A DNA stretch of 64,000 nucleotides, taken from NCBI RefSeq assembly GCF_003367505.1, contig NZ_PXXX01000010.1:334159-398158 (forward strand), in the 5' to 3' direction. This document shows positions 35,217-42,637 of this stretch, piece after piece (within the stretch, counting starts at the first letter, position 1; each line of letters begins with the position of its first letter). The notes beneath the pieces were generated by a model. The model had not been told where the DNA came from and did not search any database. It worked only from the letters and a program-made list of their open reading frames with translations. The position numbers and the translations under genes were made by a program. The DNA comes from Lysinibacillus capsici (GTDB lineage: Bacteria > Bacillota > Bacilli > Bacillales_A > Planococcaceae).

Positions 35217-36259
35217 CTATAATCACCAGCGTTCATATATGGTCTTGCATCCTCTAGTGAAATCTTACCTGTGGTAATTAGGTGTTGCATGGAATATTCC
35301 AATGTGTGCATACCCAATGCTTTACTTGTCTGCATCACACTTGGAATTTGGTGAATTTTTTCGTTACGAATTAAATTTGAAATAGCAGGTGCCTGTACTA
35401 AAATTTCTGTCGCAGCAATACGCCCTTTTACATCCTTACGTACAAATAAACGCTGAGAAACAATACCTTGTAGTACATTCGCAAGCTGCACACGAATTTG
35501 ACTCTGCTGATGTGGTGGAAATACATCGATAATACGGTCGATCGTCGTTGGTGCACTACTTGTATGCAGTGTAGCCATAACTAAATGCCCTGTTTCAGCA
35601 GCCGTAATAGCCGTTGAAATGGTTTCATAATCTCGCATCTCCCCAACTAAAATAATATCTGGGTCTTGACGTAATGATGCACGTAAACCATTGGCAAAGC
35701 TCATTGTATCGACACCAATCTCACGTTGATTGATGACAGACTTCTTATGTGTATGCAAATATTCAATTGGATCCTCTAACGTAATAATATGTTTAGATCT
35801 TGTTTCATTGATGTGATCTATCATTGCTGCCAAGGTAGTTGATTTCCCTGAGCCTGTTGGGCCAGTTACTAAAATTAAGCCTTGTGGTTTTTCCGCAAGC
35901 TTATATAACACCTGTGGCATATTGAGTGCTTCAATAGAAGGAATTTTAGCCTCAATTAAACGAGCTGCAATCGTCACTTCATTTCGCTGATGGTATGCAT
36001 TGACACGGAATCGACATTTCCCAGGCAATGAAAAGTTAAAGTCCGTTTCTCCCTTATCCTCAAATTCCTGTTGTTTATGGACAGGAAGAATGACCTTTAC
36101 CATTGCCTTCAAATCCTCTGTTTCAAGTGGGATTGTGCCATAATGCTCTAGTTGCCCATGGATACGATATACTGGTGGAATACCTTTTGTTAAATGAAGA
36201 TCAGATGCTTTTTCTTCAAATGCACGTGTTAATAATTCAACGATTGAATATGCTGTCAT
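35213..36259 (-). CDS. pilT: Pilus retraction ATPase PilT
   Basis: Hexameric ATPase that depolymerises pili and drives twitching. The start is ATG 36259 (MTAYSIVELL), behind GGGG; 348 residues. The N-terminal KASDLHLTKG, Walker A GPTGSGKSTT (residues 133-142), Asp-box ITLEDPIEYLH, Walker B-type region PDIILVGEMRDYETI and His-box GHLVMATLHTSSAP are present, and the C-terminal retraction motif region reads IRNEKIHQIPSVMQT. Its presence argues for true retractile type IV pili and not only a Com-type pseudopilus, since competence systems of Bacillus lack PilT. Confidence 0.95.
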   Translation of the reverse strand: MTAYSIVELLTRAFEEKASDLHLTKGIPPVYRIHGQLEHYGTIPLETEDLKAMVKVILPVHKQQEFEDKGETDFNFSLPGKCRFRVNAYHQRNEVTIAARLIEAKIPSIEALNMPQVLYKLAEKPQGLILVTGPTGSGKSTTLAAMIDHINETRSKHIITLEDPIEYLHTHKKSVINQREIGVDTMSFANGLRASLRQDPDIILVGEMRDYETISTAITAAETGHLVMATLHTSSAPTTIDRIIDVFPPHQQSQIRVQLANVLQGIVSQRLFVRKDVKGRIAATEILVQAPAISNLIRNEKIHQIPSVMQTSKALGMHTLEYSMQHLITTGKISLEDARPYMNAGDYS

Positions 36260-36270
36260 TTTTTTCACCC

Positions 36271-37941
36271 CTAGTCTGCACTTGCAACACGTAATATTTC
36301 TGAAGTGGTTGTTTGGCCTGCTACAACCTTTTGTAATCCATCCACTAATAGGGTATGGTAGCCTTTTTCTTTCATATAATCGCGGAGGACGCGATCACCA
36401 ACACGATTTAAAATCATATCCTTTATTTGGCGATCAACAGGGAGGATTTCATGAATCGCCATACGTCCTCTGTAGCCTGTTTGATTGCAGGCAGGACATC
36501 CACGCCCTTTTTTACCATGTGTTACACCTTCCACCCCATTCTCTTCAAGTATTTCTAGTTCACGAGAAGTGAATATATATGGTTCAGCACAATCACGACA
36601 AACTTTTCGTACAAGACGTTGCGCCATGATTCCTACAAGGGAAGAGGATAATAAAAATGGCTCGATCCCCATGTCATGGAGCCGTGAGATAGATTCGATG
36701 GCACTGTTAGTATGCAGTGTACTTAATACTAAATGGCCTGTTAGTGAAGCACGGATAGCAATTTGAGCTGTTTCAAGATCACGAATTTCCCCTACCATTA
36801 CAATGTCGGGGTCCTGTCGTAAAATTGAGCGTAACCCTACCGCAAATGTTAAGCCGACTTCCTCTTTTACTTGAATCTGATTGATACCATCTAACTGATA
36901 TTCCACTGGGTCCTCAACCGTAATTATGTTGACGCCTTCTTCATTTAAATGAGAAAGGGCCGCATATAACGTAGAGGACTTACCTGAGCCTGTTGGTCCA
37001 GTAATCAGCATCATACCGTTTGGATGGGCTATCATTTTCCTGAAAAGTGCTTCATTACTTGCACTAAAGCCTAATTTATCAATATCATTGGCTGAATTAG
37101 TTAAATCTAAAATACGCATAACTACCTTTTCACCATAAACTGTTGGTAGTGTAGCTAAACGGATATCGACAGGTCTAAAATTAACATTGGTTTTAATACG
37201 TCCATCCTGCGGAATACGATTTTCTGTAATATTTAAATTCCCCATAATTTTAATACGCGCCAATACGACGTTTTGCATGTGCTTTGGCAAGGATCGCTCA
37301 GTACGTAGCACACCATCTACCCGATAGCGGACACGAAGCTCTGTTTCTTGCGGATCAAAATGGATATCACTAGCGCGCTGTGCGACACCATTCGCAATAA
37401 TTTGATTCACTAAACGAACAATAGGTGAATCCTCATTCTCTATTTCCTCTTGTGTTTCCGTACTTGTGGCAGCCAAATCCAACATTGCCGCATCCATTGA
37501 TTCCTGTAAATCATAGTATTTTGTTATCGTCCGATATAAATCATCTTTTGCCGCAATACTTGTCTCGATTTGACAGCCTGTCGTCATACGAACTTCCTCA
37601 ATGGCGAAATAATCCATTGGGTCTTCCATTGCAATAAACAATTTATTTTTTTCTTTGCGAATCGGCATAATATTTGTCCGCTTTGCCAGCTCCGCTGGAA
37701 TTAGCTGTAATAATTCGGGACTAATTGAAAACTGATTCAGGCTGATATGAGGGATACCAAGCTGGAATTCTAAGACTTCAATAAGCTGCTGCTCTGTTAA
37801 GAAATTTTCTTTGATAAGGAAATCTCCAAGCTTCTCATTTTTCATCTTAGTAGTTAATGCGTACTCAAGCTGGTCAGCTGTGATAACACCTGATTCCACC
37901 AGTAAATCCCCTAAACGTTTACGCCCTGGCTTCATTGCCAT
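36271..37941 (-). CDS. pilB: Pilus extension ATPase PilB
   Basis: Hexameric ATPase that powers pilus assembly. The 556-residue protein starts at ATG 37941, six bases behind GGAGGT. It has the N-terminal GspE/MshEN domain (RKRLGDLLVESGVITADQLE to GIPHISL), which in homologues can bind c-di-GMP. The ATPase domain follows, with Walker A GPTGSGKSS (315-323), Asp-box ITVEDPVEYQLDG, PDIVMVGEIRDLETAQ, His-box LSTLHTNSA, and a zinc tetracysteine CRDC...CPAC. It is the second gene of the minus arm, followed 11 bp later by pilT. Confidence 0.95.
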   Translation of the reverse strand: MAMKPGRKRLGDLLVESGVITADQLEYALTTKMKNEKLGDFLIKENFLTEQQLIEVLEFQLGIPHISLNQFSISPELLQLIPAELAKRTNIMPIRKEKNKLFIAMEDPMDYFAIEEVRMTTGCQIETSIAAKDDLYRTITKYYDLQESMDAAMLDLAATSTETQEEIENEDSPIVRLVNQIIANGVAQRASDIHFDPQETELRVRYRVDGVLRTERSLPKHMQNVVLARIKIMGNLNITENRIPQDGRIKTNVNFRPVDIRLATLPTVYGEKVVMRILDLTNSANDIDKLGFSASNEALFRKMIAHPNGMMLITGPTGSGKSSTLYAALSHLNEEGVNIITVEDPVEYQLDGINQIQVKEEVGLTFAVGLRSILRQDPDIVMVGEIRDLETAQIAIRASLTGHLVLSTLHTNSAIESISRLHDMGIEPFLLSSSLVGIMAQRLVRKVCRDCAEPYIFTSRELEILEENGVEGVTHGKKGRGCPACNQTGYRGRMAIHEILPVDRQIKDMILNRVGDRVLRDYMKEKGYHTLLVDGLQKVVAGQTTTSEILRVASAD

Positions 37942-37958
37942 AAACATACCTCCAATCG

Positions 37959-39290
37959 TTAAGGACTTGTTTGTACAAAATTACCACCCTTATCATAGTA
38001 GCCATAGACAATTTCTGGTCCATCTTCTTGCTTTGTTTCCTCTGATTTTGAAGGTTTCACATCAGGCAAACCATTACCATCTAAATCCACTTCTAAATCA
38101 GGATCTGTTGCACCCGCCCCTACGTTCTGAGTAGGCGTTGTGATAATAACAGGCTCCTGCGAAGAACGCATAACAATTCGATTTTGAGGTGCATAATAAT
38201 CTCTACTAATGAATTGTTCTTCTGTTGCTCCATTCTCTACAATGGAACGATATACTTCCACTCTTGAACCCTCTTTACCCTCTTGCTCCACTCTTTCTTG
38301 TCCAGTCTTTAACTCCTTCGAATAGCGATAAATAATGCGTGGCTTTACAATTTTATCCTTACTAACACGTACTGTGATGTCCTTGTCTTTCGCGGCTGCA
38401 AAAACTTCTATCTTTAATTGATTACCCTCTATAGATGCTTTCAGTTTACCGAGCTGCTCAGACCGATTAATAAATTGTAAGTCTTTTGCTAATGCTGCAT
38501 TGATATCTGCCTCAATTCCCTGTTGCAAATAGCTTGGATTTATTTCCTGAGAGTGTCTTTCTAAAATTTCGTAATCCGTTTGAAGAATTACACTATATAG
38601 CATTGATGCCACAAAATCTAAACCTGCATCATTGACAACCCCAGCCTGTTCACCTAAAAGTGTAAGCAACGAGATGGATTGATTTGGAACTAGATTTACA
38701 TCATTTAATAACGGAATGATTTTTGCTACTCCTTGACTATTTGCTGGTAGCTCGGCAATCTGAAAGGCAATCCTTTCCCCGGTTTGCATGGAACCTTCAT
38801 TGATAACGGCTTCGACCTTATGCTCCTTCAAATAGCTGGCTTGTAAGATTAGTTTCTGGAGTGTTTTATCTGTATCCCAAACACCTGCTTCATCTATTTG
38901 TTGCGTAATCGCTTCATTGACGGTAACAGGAATGGGAATATGAACTACTTTTTCTTTTTGCCAAAAAGCATACCAAGGCTTTTTTGTCAGTATTTCGTAC
39001 TGAGCAATAGCTGCTGATGGATCAAAAACAAATTGTTTCGAGTCAATGGTTTTGGCTATACCATCACTAACAATTTTCATTTCGGCACCTTGCCATTCTG
39101 AAATTGCATTTTGTAGCGTAGTTGCTAAATCTACTGTTTTCACATCATGGATCTCAATACCCCCAATGGTTGAAGATTTAGGACCTTCTTTAGCAAAAAC
39201 TGTGTCATTTAGCACAAATGATGGAACAAAAAATCCCACAACTAGAACAATTACCAAAAACAAGCTAATTATTTTTATGTATGTTTTCAT
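37959..39290 (-). CDS. VanW-like/G5-domain surface protein with calcium-type loop
   Basis: A 443-residue exported protein at the head of the pilus operon. An N-terminal signal or membrane segment (residues about 5-28) precedes about 230 residues ending in a degenerate VanW-like stretch (VNDAGLDFVASMLYSVILQT, then EILERHSQEINPSYLQQ). A G5-like domain follows (RYSKELKTGQERVEQEGKEG onward). Near the C-terminus, DLDGNGLPD (about 402-410) matches the DxDxNGxxD calcium-loop pattern of thrombospondin-3/dockerin repeats. The start ATG 39290 lies eight bases behind AAAGGA. Its function is unknown; surface exposure and a pilus-linked role are inferred from context. Confidence 0.7.
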   Translation of the reverse strand: MKTYIKIISLFLVIVLVVGFFVPSFVLNDTVFAKEGPKSSTIGGIEIHDVKTVDLATTLQNAISEWQGAEMKIVSDGIAKTIDSKQFVFDPSAAIAQYEILTKKPWYAFWQKEKVVHIPIPVTVNEAITQQIDEAGVWDTDKTLQKLILQASYLKEHKVEAVINEGSMQTGERIAFQIAELPANSQGVAKIIPLLNDVNLVPNQSISLLTLLGEQAGVVNDAGLDFVASMLYSVILQTDYEILERHSQEINPSYLQQGIEADINAALAKDLQFINRSEQLGKLKASIEGNQLKIEVFAAAKDKDITVRVSKDKIVKPRIIYRYSKELKTGQERVEQEGKEGSRVEVYRSIVENGATEEQFISRDYYAPQNRIVMRSSQEPVIITTPTQNVGAGATDPDLEVDLDGNGLPDVKPSKSEETKQEDGPEIVYGYYDKGGNFVQTSP

Positions 39291-39491
39291 CCACATCATC
39301 CTTTATTTAACTTAGTGGTTTTTCTATTTATATACAAATGATACTACAACTATGGTATTCTGGCACTACTAAAATGCAACTTTGTTCCGATTTTGACTAG
39401 ATATTTCACATGAAAATTCAAAAATAATTCAACAATTAGCTATAAAGAACTATATATAACCTTAAATTTCTTTCGATACATATTTAGAATT

Positions 39492-39871
39492 TGTTATAAT
39501 AGCCTTAATTAACTATTTTAATTCCTTATCTTTTTAAACTTACATACATATTAAGAAATTTTTATTTTATAATAAATTGAAGCTAACTATATCTTTAGCA
39601 TTAAAAATAATTATGATATTTAGGAGGTTTTACACACTCTATATGAAATTTATGATTATGAACACCAAATGATGAAAGCTTTGTTAGTGGTCAATCTATT
39701 GATAAAGCGTTGCTCCGTGAGGTCCACATGATCATAGGAGTGGACAAAGACACTGTAAAATAAATCAATAAAACAAAATAGAGCTAAATATCGACATACA
39801 ATATATTTTCGGTTACTCAACATAGACCAAACTATTGATAGATCAATAGTAATATAGGGAGGGAATTGATT
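39492..39871 (+). promoter_or_regulatory. Extended -10 promoter and long leader of the plus pilin arm
   Basis: TGTTATAAT (39492-39500) is an extended -10 element without a good -35 (TTCGAT 17 bp upstream). Transcription would start near 39507, leaving about 365 nt before the first pilin gene. The leader is very AT-rich in its first 130 nt and then holds a stem GTCCAC/GTGGAC near 39722-39746 and a broken reading frame. I see no recognised riboswitch core. Confidence 0.45.
39643..39763 (+). pseudogene. Broken small reading frame in the pilin leader
   Basis: An ATG at 39643 opens MKFMIMNTK and stops at 39672. Overlapping in another frame, 39662-39763 reads NDESFVSGQSIDKALLREV followed by HMIIGVDKDTVK and a stop, convincingly protein-like but without a start codon or ribosome site at usable distance. 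AGGAGG lies at about 39622, 15 bases before the ATG. A 1- or 2-base change near 39670 would join both parts into about 40 residues. A decayed gene is the simplest reading. Confidence 0.4.
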
Positions 39872-40336
39872 TTGATAAAATATCTTAAAAATAATCAAGG
39901 CATGACTTTGATTGAAGTTGTTGCCGCCCTTTTAATAATAGGCATTGTGTTAATTTCATTTTTTGGCTTGCTCGTTCAATCAAATAAGACAACGCACAAG
40001 TCAAATGATATTATGGATGCTACTTATGCCGCTCAAGTAAAGATGGAGGAGATTTATAATGCATCTGGTGGAGCTGTTACTTATGAAGATTTAGCAGGTG
40101 GCTATGAATTAGATGAAGAGAATGCTAAAACGTCCTCATCTTCTCTACCCACTAACCAAGTGTATAAATATCTACCACACAAAGAAGATCGTTTTACCTA
40201 CTATTTAATATTAGAAACATTTCCTGCAGATACCGCTTATAAAAATGCGGTTTATGTACATCTAGAAGTTATTGAAAATAGTACAAATAGTAAAGCTACA
40301 ATGGAAAATGTGTATATACTCGGGGGGGCAAAATAA
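39872..40336 (+). CDS. Minor prepilin (PilV/GspI-like)
   Basis: A 154-residue prepilin-like protein. The start is TTG 39872, eight bases behind GGGAGGG (an upstream TTG at 39866 is too close). The leader MIKYLKNNQG is cleaved before MTLIEVVAALLIIGIVLISF, with Glu at +5. The body, with YAAQVKMEEIYNASGG, resembles GspI/PilV minor pseudopilins, which start pilus assembly at the tip. It is the first gene of a three-gene plus-strand arm divergent from the main pilus operon. Confidence 0.85.
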   Translation: MIKYLKNNQGMTLIEVVAALLIIGIVLISFFGLLVQSNKTTHKSNDIMDATYAAQVKMEEIYNASGGAVTYEDLAGGYELDEENAKTSSSSLPTNQVYKYLPHKEDRFTYYLILETFPADTAYKNAVYVHLEVIENSTNSKATMENVYILGGAK

Positions 40337-40337
40337 G

Positions 40338-40787
40338 ATGAAATGGCTCTTAAATAGCAAAGGTCTTACATTATTTGAAGTGCTCACAGTGGTTGTTATT
40401 CTTGCCGTCGTATCCATGCTGAGTATTAGTATTGTAACATCTGCTACAAAGCAACAACTCGAGCAAAGTACACATAATCGTGAGATTAAGGATTTATCTT
40501 TTGCCTTAAAAGTAATTACGAAGGATTTTCGAAAAAGTGATAACCTTATAACAGAATCTGATGATACAACAGACCCTCCGAAAGAATTACACACATTATT
40601 GTTAGGTGAGGAAGTTGTATCAACTTATAGATTAGAAAATAATCAAATTATTCGAAATTCAAATGGCAAGGATGAAGTCATTGCATATAAAATATCATCA
40701 TTTACGATCAGTGGAGGCGCTATTGAAATTATAAGTGAAGATGGTCAAACAGCAGCAACAGATATTACTCAAAGGAGAGGAAAATAA
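40338..40787 (+). CDS. Minor prepilin (GspJ/ComGF-like)
   Basis: A 149-residue prepilin-like protein beginning one base after the preceding stop. The ATG at 40338 follows a G-rich site (GGGGGGG, about nine bases upstream). The 9-residue leader MKWLLNSKG precedes LTLFEVLTVVVILAVVSMLS with Glu5. The body contains HNREIKDLSFALKVITKDFR, similar to the helix after the N-terminus in GspJ and ComGF proteins that read out as QxxxDFR. It would form part of the tip complex with its neighbours. Confidence 0.82.
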   Translation: MKWLLNSKGLTLFEVLTVVVILAVVSMLSISIVTSATKQQLEQSTHNREIKDLSFALKVITKDFRKSDNLITESDDTTDPPKELHTLLLGEEVVSTYRLENNQIIRNSNGKDEVIAYKISSFTISGGAIEIISEDGQTAATDITQRRGK

Positions 40788-42424
40788 TGAGTAAACAAAT
40801 TAAAAATCAACGAGGTTCAGCACTTGCCCTTGCATTATTTTTAGTTGTGATTATTTCAATCCTTGGTATTTCTTTACTCAGTGTCTCTTCTAACAGTCTA
40901 AAACAAGTAGACTACGAGAGAAAAGATCAGGCTGTCTTTTATATTGCTGAGGCGGGGATGAGTTTAGCGAAATTAGAAGTAAAAAAAGAATTATCAGAAA
41001 TTCAAAGTAGGTCCTATCAGCAAATTACGAAATGGATTGATAGTGAAAATACAAGAAGAAAAAGCACTCGACCTCAGCTTCCTCGTTTAAAAAAGGCGGA
41101 GGCGGAGGCGGAATACAGAAGAATTTTAAATAGTGAATTTAAAGCGTTTAAAAATGCCCCTTCTATACTAGAATCACATGCCATTTCGTCAGGAAAAGTG
41201 GCATCTATTACATTAGATACTGAATTACCAGCAGATGGGACGCCATTGCTTTATCGAATTAATATTGTATCAAAGGGCAGCATTGAAGGCTCCAAAGAAC
41301 GAGAAGTAACGCAAGAAATCGAAATTGAACCTCGTCTTCCGTTTTCGGAGGGCGGTGATAGTGGTGATGGCACTGGTGAAAATAATAATGAACAACCACC
41401 TGGTAGCTTCCCTGATGGCTATGCTTCAATTGTTTCAGGAAATATCTCCATTACAGAGGGTGGTTCTGTTACAGGAAATGTAAGTTTGCAAAATGGGACT
41501 TTTACACTTAAAGGTGGAGCAAAAGTTAATGGAGATATAAGCTTAGAAAATCCAAATAATATAATTGCGGATCACTGGCTTTCGTATACTACCGTTCCGA
41601 AGTTGAATATCGATCCGAAAAGTTATCTACCCCCAACATTTTTTCCAGATGATAAGTTTTTAGCTGCAAACAATATATCTTATGCATCTAAACAAACAAT
41701 AGGAGATCAATGGAACCCGTATGATGTTATTGACAATCAAGGAAACTATAACGCTCCCCATACATGGAGAGACCCAAAATATACGTTAAACCTTTCTACA
41801 GGATCTTCAAGTATTAAGTTTAGAAATTTCACTGTGGATACAGGTAATGATTTCACAATTGATGTAGGAGATAAAGAGATTGATATTTATATAGATAATT
41901 TAAATATTAAAAACGGGAAAATTTTTATTAAAGGGAACGGGAAGCTAAATATATATGCAAAAAATATAAGTAATTTCATTGGCCCCTTCAACCAAAATGG
42001 GAATCCATCTCAATTAAATATTTATCATCAAGGATCATCTACAATAAATCTTAATGCTAACTCAAAAATAGCTGGATCTATTATAAATAAAAGCTCAAAC
42101 ATGGTTTTAACATCAGGAGCAGCTATCTACGGAAATATTATTTCAGGAGGTAGAAGCATAGAAATTAGTGGAGGCATGCAAACTAATGGGCAATATATAA
42201 TTGCACCGAATGCTACTATTAATTTAAGAGGAGGGGGAAATATTACAGGTATTGTAGTTGCAAATAATATATCCTCAAGCGGAGGTACTAGTATCACTTA
42301 TGGAGGACCTGCTACCCCTCTACCTCCAGGTGTTGTACCTGAAACAGAAACATCAGATTACCCTACTCCAAATGTAAAAGATAATCTTTTCTGGACTGAG
42401 GAAACAAGTATGATTGAAAATTAA
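40787..42424 (+). CDS. Large PilX/GspK-like minor pilin with beta-rich repetitive body
   Basis: A 545-residue protein. The PilX-type N-terminus has leader MSKQIKNQRG and hydrophobic helix SALALALFLVVIISILGISL; Glu5 is absent, as in tip subunits of the GspK type. Residues about 30-180 are helical and charged. From about 205 a glycine/asparagine-rich region shows repeated beta strands such as GNISITEGGSVTGNVSLQNG and SNMVLTSGAAIYGNIISGG, like polymer-forming or beta-helix domains. The start overlaps the preceding stop by one base. A surface-displayed tip protein or adhesin is inferred. Confidence 0.72.
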   Translation: MSKQIKNQRGSALALALFLVVIISILGISLLSVSSNSLKQVDYERKDQAVFYIAEAGMSLAKLEVKKELSEIQSRSYQQITKWIDSENTRRKSTRPQLPRLKKAEAEAEYRRILNSEFKAFKNAPSILESHAISSGKVASITLDTELPADGTPLLYRINIVSKGSIEGSKEREVTQEIEIEPRLPFSEGGDSGDGTGENNNEQPPGSFPDGYASIVSGNISITEGGSVTGNVSLQNGTFTLKGGAKVNGDISLENPNNIIADHWLSYTTVPKLNIDPKSYLPPTFFPDDKFLAANNISYASKQTIGDQWNPYDVIDNQGNYNAPHTWRDPKYTLNLSTGSSSIKFRNFTVDTGNDFTIDVGDKEIDIYIDNLNIKNGKIFIKGNGKLNIYAKNISNFIGPFNQNGNPSQLNIYHQGSSTINLNANSKIAGSIINKSSNMVLTSGAAIYGNIISGGRSIEISGGMQTNGQYIIAPNATINLRGGGNITGIVVANNISSSGGTSITYGGPATPLPPGVVPETETSDYPTPNVKDNLFWTEETSMIEN

Positions 42425-42432
42425 TGCGACAA

Positions 42433-42467
42433 AACAGCCATGAGAATTTTCTTATATGGCTGTTTTT
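42433..42467 (+). terminator. Terminator of the plus pilin arm
   Basis: AACAGCCAT (42433-42441) pairs with ATGGCTGTT (42456-42464), followed by TTTC. It begins about nine bases after the stop of the PilX-like gene. Confidence 0.85.
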
Positions 42468-42558
42468 CGTCTTACTTAATTTCATAAGGGAAACTATTCT
42501 TTCATTAGTAATTGCTTGTACGATAATCATTAAGTGTCTTAGATAGGGAACTTATAGC

Positions 42559-42602
42559 AAAAAATGTCAAAGCGCTTTTTAAATAACGCTTTGACATTTT
42601 TA
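42559..42602 (-). terminator. Terminator of the DUF2339 gene, probably bidirectional
   Basis: AAAAAATGTCAAAGCG (42559-42574) pairs with CGCTTTGACATTTTT (42588-42602), a stem of about 14 bp. T-runs occur on both strands; on the minus strand it follows the gene ending at 42638. Confidence 0.88.
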
Positions 42603-42637
42603 GTATTACTATTTACTAATATCTATACACACTAACT

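Noticed and set aside
39507..39871. c-di-GMP or other known riboswitch before the pilins
   Set aside because: I looked for the GEMM core and other well-known aptamer cores in this leader and found none.
39656..39898. Minus-strand 80-codon frame between the pilus arms
   Set aside because: It is Ile/Phe/Tyr-rich as expected for AT-rich non-coding DNA, has no ribosome site, and overlaps the first plus-arm pilin.
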